Of a stretch of 64,000 nt of DNA, positions 48,272-57,968 are shown piece by piece. The notes under the pieces are model-generated. The model did no database searches. It was not told where the DNA came from and saw only the letters and a program-made list of their open reading frames with translations. How positions within the stretch are numbered: position 1 is the first letter of the stretch; every line of letters begins with the position of its first letter. The translations under genes and the position numbers were made by a program. The stretch covers positions 46,474-110,473 of the forward strand of contig JANYBM010000140.1 in assembly GCA_025361125.1 (NCBI GenBank). Reading direction: 5' to 3'. The DNA is from Holophagaceae bacterium. Lineage in GTDB: Bacteria; Acidobacteriota; Holophagae; Holophagales; Holophagaceae.

Positions 48272-51200
48272 TCAGAATGTAAACCTTAACCCCAGTTGCG
48301 TTCGGCGTGGTGCGTAGTAGGAAACCGGCAACCCCGCTGTGGCGGAATGCACGCTGGGTTGGAAGTTGTACCCAGTCTGCTTGTTGAAGAGGTTGTAGAT
48401 GTCAACCATACCCTCCAATCGGTACTTCCTGGTTTTCCAGAAGATCTGGGTGTAGTTCACGTCGAACTGGTTGTGGGAAGGAGTTGTACGTGAACCGGCA
48501 GGCTCCGAGTAGCGGTTGGTATCACTGGTGCTAGTGCTCCCCTGGGAGGTCCGGTCGGCGGCGTAGAAGGTGTAGTCCGAGTACTGCCATGGTTGGCCCG
48601 ACTGGTAGATGAAGTAGCCGCCAACTTGGGCCTGCCAGGGGAGCCTGTAGGTACCGAAGACCTTCAGCTTGTGCCGACGGTCGCCGGAGAGGTTTCCGTA
48701 CTTGTTGTTCCAAAGCTGACGACCAAAATCATCGCCGATATTGGAGGATCCCACGAAGATGTTGGAGTCATTAGATGAGCTGCTGGTGGAATTGTCCTGA
48801 TCGAAGTTGCCGTAATAATGGCTCCAGGAGTAAGACATGTTCAGGTAAGCATTGGTACCCTTCCACTCGGTCTCAGCACTCACCTCATAGTATTTGGTAA
48901 AACTGTCGTCCAGCTGGGCCACGACGAAGGTGTTTTTGGTGGCCGCGATGTTGGCTAAAGTACTGCCCTGTAGCTGATTCAGGATCACGTCCAGGTTGGG
49001 GATGTAATAAGTCTGGGGAATACCCGGTGGCGGATTCAACATGACCCGGGCGCCATTGTCCGTGTCTTCCCAGAAGTTGACGCTGTGCCGATAGCGAGCG
49101 TACAGGCGACCGTTCCAGCCACCGCCCAGGTCACGGGTAGTGCCTACCAGAACCTCGTCCGTATGACGTGGTTTCATGCCTGGAGTGAAGAGCTTGCCGG
49201 TGGAGGAAGCATCGGTCTGGTGGTCCACCTGGTGACCCGTTGCGTCGAAGTAGACGTTGACGCTAGCCACTAGATTGCGGTCCCAGGAGGCGGCGCGAGG
49301 CAGTGAGGAGACGGACGGGACGAAACGGGCGTAATTGGCATAGACCGTATCTTCCTTCTGGTAGTTCCAAGTCACACCCAGGCGCGGTTGGAGGGTGTCG
49401 GAGGCCTTAATTTCCTTCTCCAGGTACTTGTTTCCCCTGGCCCGCACGTAGCCCGAGATTTGGGAGGAATCCTCCTGGAGGCCAGACCCGTAGAGCTTGT
49501 CGTCGCTGATCACCATGCCGACATTGAAGGTGAACTGGTTCCACCGGATCTTGTCGTTGATCTCGTAGTTCAGGGCCACATATTCGGAATGGATGGTGGG
49601 CACGCCGGAAATGGCCTGCTGGCTCACGGCTGCGACGTAGGAGAAGGGCAGATGAAGAATGGGGGAGAGCGGAGGATAGACAGCAGTGGCGCCGCTGCCA
49701 GATGGAGCGCCAAGGGAAATGAGGCCCCAGCCGTTGGAAGTTCTGTACAAATCCTCCATCTCCTTCGACCACTGGACGCCTGCGTGGAAGGTGTGGGTGG
49801 TGGTGCTGCCCCAGACGGCATCGTAGGCCAGCTCATAGTTCCGGCGGAAGAAGTTCTGGTTGTTGATCTGGCTGAAGCCGCCCACGTTTCCACCACCAGT
49901 TGGTAAGCCGGTGGTGGGGCTGATGTAGCCATACTTGCTGGTGAGGGGTGCAATGAAGGTGTTGTAGGCCACCTGGGCGGCGGTTGGGCTCGCCCCGCCC
50001 AGTGGGGAAGGCACTTGGAACTGTCCCTGGGTGTCGAGGGAATTTACATCGAGACTGCTGCTGAAGGAGGGCACCGCCGGGGACAGGTAGTCGGGATGGT
50101 CACCACTCTTGAGAATGAAGTTGGTGGTCTTGAAGTTGATGAAGCTGTTGGGGGTCACGTTCCAGGTGGCCTCCAGGGTGCCGATCTTCATCTTGCTCTG
50201 ACCGCCCTGGCCCGTGGTGGCGGCGAAGGCCGACCCGCCGTAGCCCGTATGCTGGACCGTATCATCCGAGTCCCGGTAGCTTGCGTGAATCAGGAGATTT
50301 TGGGTAGGTGCATAGGTCAGCTTGCCAAAATACTCGTTGCGGGTATCCGCAAGATTGGGTGTTGGCCCATACAGGTTGGCGCTGTTCTTCTGGCTGACGG
50401 TGGGGCGGTAAAGGGAGGCGAAGAAGAAGAGCTTGTCCTTCAAAATGGGGCCACCCACGTTGAGGATCGCGTAGGTCTTCTCCTGCTCGAAGACGGCGGC
50501 ACTGGTTCCCACACGCTTGGCTACCAAGTTGTCAGGAAGGATCTGGTAGGACAGCTCACCCGTGAAAACATTGGTGCCGGACTTGCTGATGGAGTTGATG
50601 GTGTAGCCCGCCGAGCGATTGAAACCAGTGGCGTCGGCGCCGCCCTTACTGACGGTGATCTGGTCGATATCGTGGCCCGAGGGCTGGGAGGACATGGTTC
50701 CGTACATCGGCAGATTGACATTCACACCGTCAAACTGGTGGACATTGTCCTGGCCACTGCCTCCAGCACTCGGGGCGCGGACGGCATCCTGGGTGTACAT
50801 CACCCCGGGGAGGAGCTTGACCAGGTCGCGGTAGTCCTGACCGACTGGGAGGGCATTGATCACTTCCGAGTTAAAGGAGGACTTGAGTTCTGACGAGGTG
50901 GCATCCACGAGGGCTGCCCTGTCCGCCACCACCTCCACGGAGGCTCCGGCAACCGCTGCGTCAGCCATGGCCACATTGGCTGTGCTGGTCTGCCCCAGTA
51001 CCACCGAGGCGGAACGCTTCTGGGGCGTCCTGTCCGCATGGGTGAAGGTCAACACATATTCGCCAGGGGGTAGGAAAGGTAGCCGGTATTCACCGGTCTC
51101 GCTGGTCATGACCCGCCGAGGTTGGGGCAGCACATTCGCGGTCACGTCAATGCGGACCCCAGAAAGCCCCTTGCCATTCTTGGCGGTCACTTTACCGACG

Positions 51201-51277
51201 ATGGAGCCGGTCTGCTGAGCAGCCGCCGGGAGGGCAACCAGTACCAACGCCAAAACGCTCCAGTACCTTTTGTGCAT
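48272..51277 (-). CDS. TonB-dependent receptor-like outer membrane protein with carboxypeptidase-regulatory N-domain (Oar-type)
   Basis: Signal peptide MHKRYWSVLALVLVALPAAAQ; TAKNGKGLSGVRIDVTANVL...; plug-like GQDYRDLVKLLPGVMYTQDAVRAPSAGGSGQDNVHQFDGVNVN; C-terminal aromatic RTQLGLRFTF. Confidence 0.87.
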   Translation of the reverse strand: MHKRYWSVLALVLVALPAAAQQTGSIVGKVTAKNGKGLSGVRIDVTANVLPQPRRVMTSETGEYRLPFLPPGEYVLTFTHADRTPQKRSASVVLGQTSTANVAMADAAVAGASVEVVADRAALVDATSSELKSSFNSEVINALPVGQDYRDLVKLLPGVMYTQDAVRAPSAGGSGQDNVHQFDGVNVNLPMYGTMSSQPSGHDIDQITVSKGGADATGFNRSAGYTINSISKSGTNVFTGELSYQILPDNLVAKRVGTSAAVFEQEKTYAILNVGGPILKDKLFFFASLYRPTVSQKNSANLYGPTPNLADTRNEYFGKLTYAPTQNLLIHASYRDSDDTVQHTGYGGSAFAATTGQGGQSKMKIGTLEATWNVTPNSFINFKTTNFILKSGDHPDYLSPAVPSFSSSLDVNSLDTQGQFQVPSPLGGASPTAAQVAYNTFIAPLTSKYGYISPTTGLPTGGGNVGGFSQINNQNFFRRNYELAYDAVWGSTTTHTFHAGVQWSKEMEDLYRTSNGWGLISLGAPSGSGATAVYPPLSPILHLPFSYVAAVSQQAISGVPTIHSEYVALNYEINDKIRWNQFTFNVGMVISDDKLYGSGLQEDSSQISGYVRARGNKYLEKEIKASDTLQPRLGVTWNYQKEDTVYANYARFVPSVSSLPRAASWDRNLVASVNVYFDATGHQVDHQTDASSTGKLFTPGMKPRHTDEVLVGTTRDLGGGWNGRLYARYRHSVNFWEDTDNGARVMLNPPPGIPQTYYIPNLDVILNQLQGSTLANIAATKNTFVVAQLDDSFTKYYEVSAETEWKGTNAYLNMSYSWSHYYGNFDQDNSTSSSSNDSNIFVGSSNIGDDFGRQLWNNKYGNLSGDRRHKLKVFGTYRLPWQAQVGGYFIYQSGQPWQYSDYTFYAADRTSQGSTSTSDTNRYSEPAGSRTTPSHNQFDVNYTQIFWKTRKYRLEGMVDIYNLFNKQTGYNFQPSVHSATAGLPVSYYAPRRTQLGLRFTF

Positions 51278-51440
51278 GTGTCTCTCCTAACAAAGTGGAA
51301 GGGGGTCCAAAATCTCTAGCGGCCTGAAGATTTGGAAGGATGATCTCTGGTATACAGCAAACCGCGATGATTTGAACAGACCAATGACATTAAATTTCAG
51401 CCATCGAAATTTCCTGCGTCCGCCTCGCAGTCAGGCATTC

Positions 51441-53012
51441 TCACGAAATCGGAGTCGTGGAGTGTTTGATCAAGTACTCACGCCCGAAACGGCTTGTATT
51501 TCCTATGAGGATCGTCACCATGCTGCCAATGAAGGTGTGCCAGGTGAAATCTATTTTTGTGAAGGTCAGGACCGCGATCATGGCGAGCAGTCCACCCACG
51601 AATCCGATTGCAGCATCAACCTGGAGCGTTTTCTTGAACAGCAATCCGAGTAAAAATGTCCCTAGCAGTCCGCCATAAGTGAACGAGGCGATTTTCAGGC
51701 CGAGTTCTATGACCGGATTCTTCGTGTCCGTAAAAAGCATCGCGCCGCCGATGAGGGCCACACCCCATACGAGTGTGAAGATGCGCGACCAGCGGAGCTC
51801 GCTCTGTTCATTCAGGGAGCGCCCGTGCTCCGTGAGCTTGAAGATATCAAGATAGGTCGAGGATGCCAGCGAGCTGATGGAGGAGGACAGGGTTCCCATG
51901 GCCGAAGCAAGGACACCCGCGACCACCAGCCCCGCGATCCCAGTGGGCAGGTTTTCAACAATGAATTTCGGAAAGACTTCATCCGAGGTCGCAAGGCCCA
52001 GTTGTTGAAAGGAGACGCCGCCATAGAAGGCGTACAAACATAATCCGAGCACCAGAAAAAATCCGAATTGCAGGACGATGAACGTCGCATCGAGCATCAG
52101 CGCGCGCTGGCTGTCCCAACGGCTGCGACACCCCAAAAGCCGTTGCACGAGCATTTGGTCGGTGCCATGGGAAGCCATGGTCAGGAAGGTCCCCCCGAGC
52201 AGTCCGCCCAGCAGCGTGTAGGGCGCCATGAGAAACGCCATAAAGGTAGTGCCGGTAGGGGTGTTGATGAAGGCGAATTTGGCTTGCCCGTGGGATGAAG
52301 CAAAGGCCACCACGTCCGACCAGCCATTGGGTAGGTGGTGAAGGATGAGCGCCATCGAAGCCACGGCGCCACCTAAATAGATGAACAGTTGGACCACATC
52401 CATCGCCACGACGGCCTTCAACCCGCCAAGATAGGTGTACACGAGCGTGAAACCACCAATGACCACGATGCTTACGGGATAGCTCAAGCCCGTGATGAGA
52501 TGCACGGGAATGGCGGTGGCAAACAAGCGGACGCCCGAAGCCAGCACACGGGTGACGATGAACACCAGGGAAGTGAATCTGCGCAGCGGGAGGCCAAACC
52601 GTTTGCCTAGAAAATCGTAGGCAGTCTCCAGGTCGCCGCGGTAATAGGCCGGGATGAACACCACGCTCACGATCAAGCGGCCGATGAAATAGCCGACCGC
52701 CAGTTGCAGGAAGAACAGGTTTCCTTTGAACGCCAAACCAGGAATGCTGATGAAGGTCAGCGTGCTCGTTTCACTAGCCGCGATCGAAAGACCGACCGAC
52801 CACCAGGACATCTGCTTCCCGCCCAGAAAATAGTCCCGGGACGAGCGCTGACGGCCGGAAATCAGGATGCCAGCGACAGTCACACCAAGTAGGTAGACGG
52901 TGACGATCACATAGTCCAAGGGAGCGAAACCCACAGTGAGAATCCTTACGACAGTTGCGAATGGACGTGAGTGCAACGCCTGGATGGAACCGCACTCATT
53001 CAGATCCTCCAT
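51441..53012 (-). CDS. Sodium:solute symporter (SSS family)
   Basis: GRQRSSRDYFLGGKQMSWWSVGLSIAASETSTLTFISIPG; TYLGGLKAVVAMDVVQLFIYLGG; GVLASAMGTLSSSISSLASSTYLDIF. Confidence 0.9.
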   Translation of the reverse strand: MEDLNECGSIQALHSRPFATVVRILTVGFAPLDYVIVTVYLLGVTVAGILISGRQRSSRDYFLGGKQMSWWSVGLSIAASETSTLTFISIPGLAFKGNLFFLQLAVGYFIGRLIVSVVFIPAYYRGDLETAYDFLGKRFGLPLRRFTSLVFIVTRVLASGVRLFATAIPVHLITGLSYPVSIVVIGGFTLVYTYLGGLKAVVAMDVVQLFIYLGGAVASMALILHHLPNGWSDVVAFASSHGQAKFAFINTPTGTTFMAFLMAPYTLLGGLLGGTFLTMASHGTDQMLVQRLLGCRSRWDSQRALMLDATFIVLQFGFFLVLGLCLYAFYGGVSFQQLGLATSDEVFPKFIVENLPTGIAGLVVAGVLASAMGTLSSSISSLASSTYLDIFKLTEHGRSLNEQSELRWSRIFTLVWGVALIGGAMLFTDTKNPVIELGLKIASFTYGGLLGTFLLGLLFKKTLQVDAAIGFVGGLLAMIAVLTFTKIDFTWHTFIGSMVTILIGNTSRFGREYLIKHSTTPIS

Positions 53013-53020
53013 CCGCAGAG

Positions 53021-53836
53021 CTAGTGGGGCTCGTTTTTCCCCTTCTGAACACTTGATAGGGGATCGCCAGCTGAGGCATTCCGGTAGATTTTCCCTTGGA
53101 GATTGAAAAGGATTCTTAGGTCCATTTCATCCAGGACAGTCCCCCGGTCGCCCCGGTAGTGAAGGCGGAAGGCCCTGAGGGTCGCACCCTTGTCTTTGAG
53201 GCTGTAGCCCATCAGCACCAAGGCCTGGAAAGGATCGAAACCGGCCGGAGCCTCCTGCAGATTCTCATCAGGCCAAAGGCCGAAGCCATGCTCGGCAAGG
53301 CGCTTCCAGGGGAAGAATCCGCTGGGATCCGCCTTGAACACCGGTTCAACATCCGCATGCCCCACCACCTGCGTGCGGGGAATCCGAAAGCGGCTGGTGA
53401 GATCCTCCAGCAAGATGAGTAGCGCATCAATCTGAGGCGAGGAAAAAGGTTCCGCTCCGTTGTTATCCAGCTCGATACCGATGGAGATGGAATTGATATC
53501 CCGATAAGCCCCCCACGTTCCGGTCCCCGCATGCCAAGCCCGGTCATCATCTGAGACCAGCTGGGCGATGCGACCGTTTCGCCCGATGAGGTAGTGGGCA
53601 CTCACGGGACCGCCATCGTTGTGCGTCTTGAGCTGCTTCAGCGAATACTCGAAGGAGGCACCGGCCGTATGGTGGATGACCACCAGCTGGGGTCTGCGGG
53701 CATTGAAATTGGGCGAAGGCATCCATTCTGCGAGGCTGTTCCGGGGTGAGCGGCAAGCCACAGGCGTGAGCACCAGCAGCGTTCCTAAAAGGCCAGTGAC
53801 GACTCTTGGGTGGGCGAAGTGCTTTATCAAGAACAT
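53021..53836 (-). CDS. N-acetylmuramoyl-L-alanine amidase (Amidase_2), exported/lipoprotein
   Basis: LVVIHHTAGASFEYSLKQL, VSAHYLIGRNGRIAQLV, SISIGIELDNNG, VVGHADVEPVFKADPSGFFPWKRL; N-terminal signal with Cys (TPVACRSP). Confidence 0.9.
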   Translation of the reverse strand: MFLIKHFAHPRVVTGLLGTLLVLTPVACRSPRNSLAEWMPSPNFNARRPQLVVIHHTAGASFEYSLKQLKTHNDGGPVSAHYLIGRNGRIAQLVSDDDRAWHAGTGTWGAYRDINSISIGIELDNNGAEPFSSPQIDALLILLEDLTSRFRIPRTQVVGHADVEPVFKADPSGFFPWKRLAEHGFGLWPDENLQEAPAGFDPFQALVLMGYSLKDKGATLRAFRLHYRGDRGTVLDEMDLRILFNLQGKIYRNASAGDPLSSVQKGKNEPH

Positions 53837-53838
53837 GG

Positions 53839-55218
53839 CTAACGCTTGGCTGGCACGGCTGATTCCGTGTTGCGGAAAAGTTCTGGATAGGTGCCACGGC
53901 GTCGAATGACCCGGACCGCGTTGCCATCCACCAGGACCTCGGCTGGCATGGGACGGGCGTTGTACTCGCTGGCCATGGAGAAGCCATAAGCACCGGCATC
54001 AAGGATCACAACGAGGTCACCCGCCTCGGCCATGGGCAGCGTCCTGGCCTCGGCAAGGATGTCCCCGGTTTCGCAGACGTCTCCAGCGATGTCCACGAGT
54101 TTGGGGTCTTTGGTCTTTCCGATCACGCGCACGCGATGGTACGCCTTGTACATGGCCGGTCTCATCAAAGTATTGAAGCCTGCATCCACATTCACGAACG
54201 TCTTGAGGGGTGTCACTTTCACGGTGTTCACGCGCGTTAATAGGAAACCGGAACCCCCCACGAAGAATCGGCCTGGTTCCAGCCAAAGGGTCGGCTCATA
54301 GCCCGCCGCCGCGACGCCCTCTTTCCATACGGGCTCCAAAGCCTTGGCCAGATCGTCCGGCGACATCACCGTCTGCCCATCCTCATAAGGAATGCCCAAG
54401 CCGCCGCCCAAGTCCAGGAAGCTGAGTTTGATGCCCAGTTTTTCCTTGAGGTCCTTTACCAGCCCCAGCATTTTGCGGGCGGTAAGGACATAGCCATCGG
54501 CCTCAGTGATCTGTGAGCCGATGTGACAGTGGGCTCCTTCGATTCGGATCTCTGGCATCCCCTTGGCTTTCTCATAGGCTTTGAAGGCGAGGCCATCCTG
54601 AAGGTGCAACCCGAATTTCGATTCGGCGATGCCGGTATTGATCTGGTGGATCGTGTGGGGATCCACGCCCGGATTGACGCGGAAGGAGATGCGGGCCTGC
54701 TTTTTTTGTTGTCGGGCTTCGATCTGAATCTGGCCGAGTTCATCCAAGGAGTCCACATTGAGCACCGCGCCCAATTCGATGGCGCGGCGAATTTCTCCAG
54801 GGTTCTTGGAAGAGGAAGTGAACATGATCTCGGGGCCGGTGTAACCCACTCGCAGCGCCGTTTCGATCTCGCCCCGGGACACGACCTCGGCGCCGAGCCC
54901 TTTGGCTTTAAGCAATTTGATGACCACCGGATTGGTGTTGGCCTTGATGGCGTATAGGATTCTCAGCTTGGGAAAACGGGATGCAAAGGCGGTTTGCAGT
55001 GCTTGCACCTGCCCCTGGATATGCGGTTGGTCATAAATGTAGAGCGGAGTCCCGTAGGTTTCTGCGAGGCGGCGGAAGGCGGCGGTGACGCCCGGTTCTC
55101 CAGCCCGATCCGCGCGGGTGGCCATGAGCGCCTCGTGGAGCGTCGGTTTCGCCTCCTGGGCTTGCAGGCAGGGTACGGATAACAGGAGAAAGGTGAAAGC
55201 GAGGCGGCGCAGGGGCAC
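53839..55218 (-). CDS. lysA: Diaminopimelate decarboxylase with predicted N-terminal signal peptide
   Basis: GTG start at 55218 preceded by TTTGGAGTTCCCC. MPLRRLAFTFLLLSVPCLQAQEAKP, then a full DapDC: LYAIKANTNP, GAHCHIGSQI, LEPGRFFVG, DVCETGD, DAGAYGFSMASEYNARP. Confidence 0.9.
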   Translation of the reverse strand: MPLRRLAFTFLLLSVPCLQAQEAKPTLHEALMATRADRAGEPGVTAAFRRLAETYGTPLYIYDQPHIQGQVQALQTAFASRFPKLRILYAIKANTNPVVIKLLKAKGLGAEVVSRGEIETALRVGYTGPEIMFTSSSKNPGEIRRAIELGAVLNVDSLDELGQIQIEARQQKKQARISFRVNPGVDPHTIHQINTGIAESKFGLHLQDGLAFKAYEKAKGMPEIRIEGAHCHIGSQITEADGYVLTARKMLGLVKDLKEKLGIKLSFLDLGGGLGIPYEDGQTVMSPDDLAKALEPVWKEGVAAAGYEPTLWLEPGRFFVGGSGFLLTRVNTVKVTPLKTFVNVDAGFNTLMRPAMYKAYHRVRVIGKTKDPKLVDIAGDVCETGDILAEARTLPMAEAGDLVVILDAGAYGFSMASEYNARPMPAEVLVDGNAVRVIRRRGTYPELFRNTESAVPAKR

Positions 55219-55289
55219 GGGGAACTCCAAATGAAAGGTGGATGCTAGGCAGAAGGACAGAGCGGTCGAAGGCGTATCCCGAAGCAGGG

Positions 55290-56711
55290 TCATGGGGTTT
55301 GCGGATGGATCTCGGGTGGCAAGTTCCAGGCTGCACAGGCGGAATCCAGGATCGGCTCTGGAACCTGAACCAACACCGGGTGCTGGGCCGGATCCAGCCA
55401 TCGGAGCACCGTGAGCAATTCCTCCGTGGCCAGGGCGGTGCAGCCCGAAGTGCCATTGCCAGGCGGCGGGGACACATGGAAGAAGATGCAGCTTCCGGCG
55501 CCTTTGCGGGGCTTCAAATCGTTGTAGTGGAGCACCACCATGTAGCGATAGTGATCTGTATCCATGCGCAGGTACTCCGCGGATCGCCAGGTTCTGGGCG
55601 CGTCTGGCGTAGTCAAATGGACGAGTTTTGCGTAGTCCTTGTCATCCGGATCGTCCACGCAGCGATCGCACTTGGTAGCCATGGTGTAGGGCAGGCGGAC
55701 ACCTTCCGGGGCTTTCGGCGCGTAACCCCACATACCCCCAAAAGTGAGAACGCCCGCGGGGGAGCGGCCATCCCCTTCACGTTTCACGGGGCCAGGAGCA
55801 GGCGGTGGAGGGGCACCCTCATCGCTTCGCCACGCCATGCCCTTGCCACCAATCCAAACAGGTAGCGGGGCGCCCACGGGTGCGAAGCTCCCCGCTTGAA
55901 GTTCATATCGCTGCATCGATCCTTTGGGATTGTTCCAATCAGGTGTGGTGACCAGGAGGATCTGGCCTGCCCGCGCCAAGTCCGCTGACTTCCCGACGAT
56001 GGCTTCGAAAGGCAGGTTCATGTTCGGGTAATCGGCACTGGTGACGTGATCAAAATGCCACCATTCCTCCTTGAGAACCTTGAAGCCCTCGGCTTCCATG
56101 GAAGCGCGCAACAGGTCCCGGTTGCGCCGGGCTTCAGCGGAACCTTCCGCATAGTCTGAGTGGGAGCGCGGGGACATCTCGTCATAGTCGCTGGGCATGG
56201 CGGCAGCGGCTCCATCCGCCAAGCGGATCAGGTCCAGATCCACCGCGCAACCGCGGTTGTGCACGGATCCTTTGGCAGGATCGGCGACATACTCATGGTT
56301 CTCGGGCGGGGTGGCCTCCCAGAAAACTTTGGTGACCCACCAGGGACGGTAGGCATCATGGATCCGCAAGGCAAAACCGGAGCGCAGGAGCGCGTGGTTC
56401 ACGCGCACCAAAGCATCGGCCACGGGACGCTGCAGGAAGGCTTTGGCCTCGCCATAGACTGGTGTGTGCAGAAAGTTGTCCTTGGAGGCGTAACGGATGT
56501 CCAATCGCAGGGTGGGGTCAAGGGTGGTGATCTCCACCAGATCCGGCTTGCTTCTGGTTTGAGGCCAGTGGGGAGGTGTGGCGGCACGGGCCTCTTTGAT
56601 AAGCTCGGCCACAGGTCGCTGAGTAAAGCTTTGCGCCGAGGCAACCCCAGCCCCGACACCTAAGGCCGTGGCCAGCGCAAGGCAAACAGAAATCAACCTG
56701 GCCATGGACAT
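55290..56711 (-). CDS. VanX-type D-Ala-D-Ala dipeptidase fused to a C-terminal YkuD-like L,D-transpeptidase domain, exported
   Basis: Signal MSMARLISVCLALATALGVGAGVASAQ. VanX motifs SVHNRGCAVDLDL and EEWWHFDH. C-terminal VKREGDGRSPAGVLTFG...CIFFHVSPPPGNGTSGCTALATEELLTVLRWLDP. Confidence 0.85.
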   Translation of the reverse strand: MSMARLISVCLALATALGVGAGVASAQSFTQRPVAELIKEARAATPPHWPQTRSKPDLVEITTLDPTLRLDIRYASKDNFLHTPVYGEAKAFLQRPVADALVRVNHALLRSGFALRIHDAYRPWWVTKVFWEATPPENHEYVADPAKGSVHNRGCAVDLDLIRLADGAAAAMPSDYDEMSPRSHSDYAEGSAEARRNRDLLRASMEAEGFKVLKEEWWHFDHVTSADYPNMNLPFEAIVGKSADLARAGQILLVTTPDWNNPKGSMQRYELQAGSFAPVGAPLPVWIGGKGMAWRSDEGAPPPPAPGPVKREGDGRSPAGVLTFGGMWGYAPKAPEGVRLPYTMATKCDRCVDDPDDKDYAKLVHLTTPDAPRTWRSAEYLRMDTDHYRYMVVLHYNDLKPRKGAGSCIFFHVSPPPGNGTSGCTALATEELLTVLRWLDPAQHPVLVQVPEPILDSACAAWNLPPEIHPQTP

Positions 56712-56724
56712 GCTGTTTCTCCGT

Positions 56725-57909
56725 TCAGGTGTGCTTCCGGGCAACGCGCCGATGGAGGGCGCAGGTGACTTCATAGGGGATGGTGCCCAGGAGCCGCGCC
56801 GTTGCCGCTACGGAATGCGGATCCTTTGGCTTCCGGCTGAGCAGGACCATGGACTCGCCTGGATGGATGGCCACGGATTCAGGCACTACGACGGTCAAGG
56901 AGTCCATGGACACCCGCCCCACCACCGGATAAGTGATGCCCTTGTAGCCTGCCCAGGCCCGGTTCGCCAGGGCGCGCGGGTACCCATCCGCGTACCCGCA
57001 GTTCAGGGTCACGAGCTTGACTGGATGGGGCGCCACATAGGTGCAGCCGTAGCCCACGGTGGTACCCGCAGGGATGACCACAGCCCGGAACACTTCAGCG
57101 CTGAGTTCAAGAATCGGTAGCAGTCCGGCTTGCTGGGCCTCCTCCAATTCCGAAAGTCCGTAGAGCGAGATCCCACAACGCACGTGGGTGTCACCCTCCG
57201 TGAAGCCACGCAGGCACCCGGCGCTATTGGCGTGGTGGACCTGACGCAGGGAAATGCCGGCATCGCGCAACTGGGCCAAGGCACCCAGGAACCTGCTTCG
57301 TTGTACTTGGGTGAAACGGGTGTCGGTTTCGTCCGCTGCAGCAAAATGCGCCATGGCGCCTAGAAGCCAGGGCTGGAGGCGTCGGATCGGATCGAGGCAG
57401 GCCCCCAGTTCAGAGATCAACAAGCCCGATCGGCCCATGCCCGTATCCAATTTCAGGTGCAGGCCCACCGGGTGCTGCGGCACAAGTTTCGCCAATTCCA
57501 AAAGGTGGTCCGCGGAAACGACCGTGAGGTCAATGCCATGCGTGGATGCCAAGGGCAGGGATTCCGGCCGGACGCCACCGAACACGAGGATCGGTGATGA
57601 GATGCGCGCGCGCCTCAGTTCCAGTGCCTCTGGCAGCGTCGCCACACAAAAGCCCGCCACATGAGCGGCCTCCAATGCTTGAGCCACCTGGACCGCGCCG
57701 TGGCCATAAGCGTCCGCCTTGACCACCGCAAGAATGCCGAGCCCCTTGGCAACCTGGCGCATGGCATTCAAGTTCTGGATGAGCTGATCAAGATCCACCC
57801 TGGCAACCAAGCCGTCCCCGTCTCCGGGCAAGTTGGCTGGCGGTGCCACTGTTTTACTGACGCTAGGCATATCGCCATGGTAACGGCTTTGGAATTCATC
57901 AAGGGTCAT
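56725..57909 (-). CDS. alr: Alanine racemase (no evident signal peptide)
   Basis: PLP motif VVKADAYGHGA; LKLDTGMGRSGLL; RCGISLYGL; VGRVSMDSLTV. Confidence 0.93.
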   Translation of the reverse strand: MTLDEFQSRYHGDMPSVSKTVAPPANLPGDGDGLVARVDLDQLIQNLNAMRQVAKGLGILAVVKADAYGHGAVQVAQALEAAHVAGFCVATLPEALELRRARISSPILVFGGVRPESLPLASTHGIDLTVVSADHLLELAKLVPQHPVGLHLKLDTGMGRSGLLISELGACLDPIRRLQPWLLGAMAHFAAADETDTRFTQVQRSRFLGALAQLRDAGISLRQVHHANSAGCLRGFTEGDTHVRCGISLYGLSELEEAQQAGLLPILELSAEVFRAVVIPAGTTVGYGCTYVAPHPVKLVTLNCGYADGYPRALANRAWAGYKGITYPVVGRVSMDSLTVVVPESVAIHPGESMVLLSRKPKDPHSVAATARLLGTIPYEVTCALHRRVARKHT

Positions 57910-57968
57910 TCACATGCAAAGATGGTGCATTCATCGAATCATTCGGAAGCCGAGGATGAGGTCACACT

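Noticed and set aside
50015-50893. 292-aa + strand ORF antisense to the TonB-type receptor
   Set aside because: Gly/Val/Glu-rich shadow ORF; receptor frame on the other strand is well supported.
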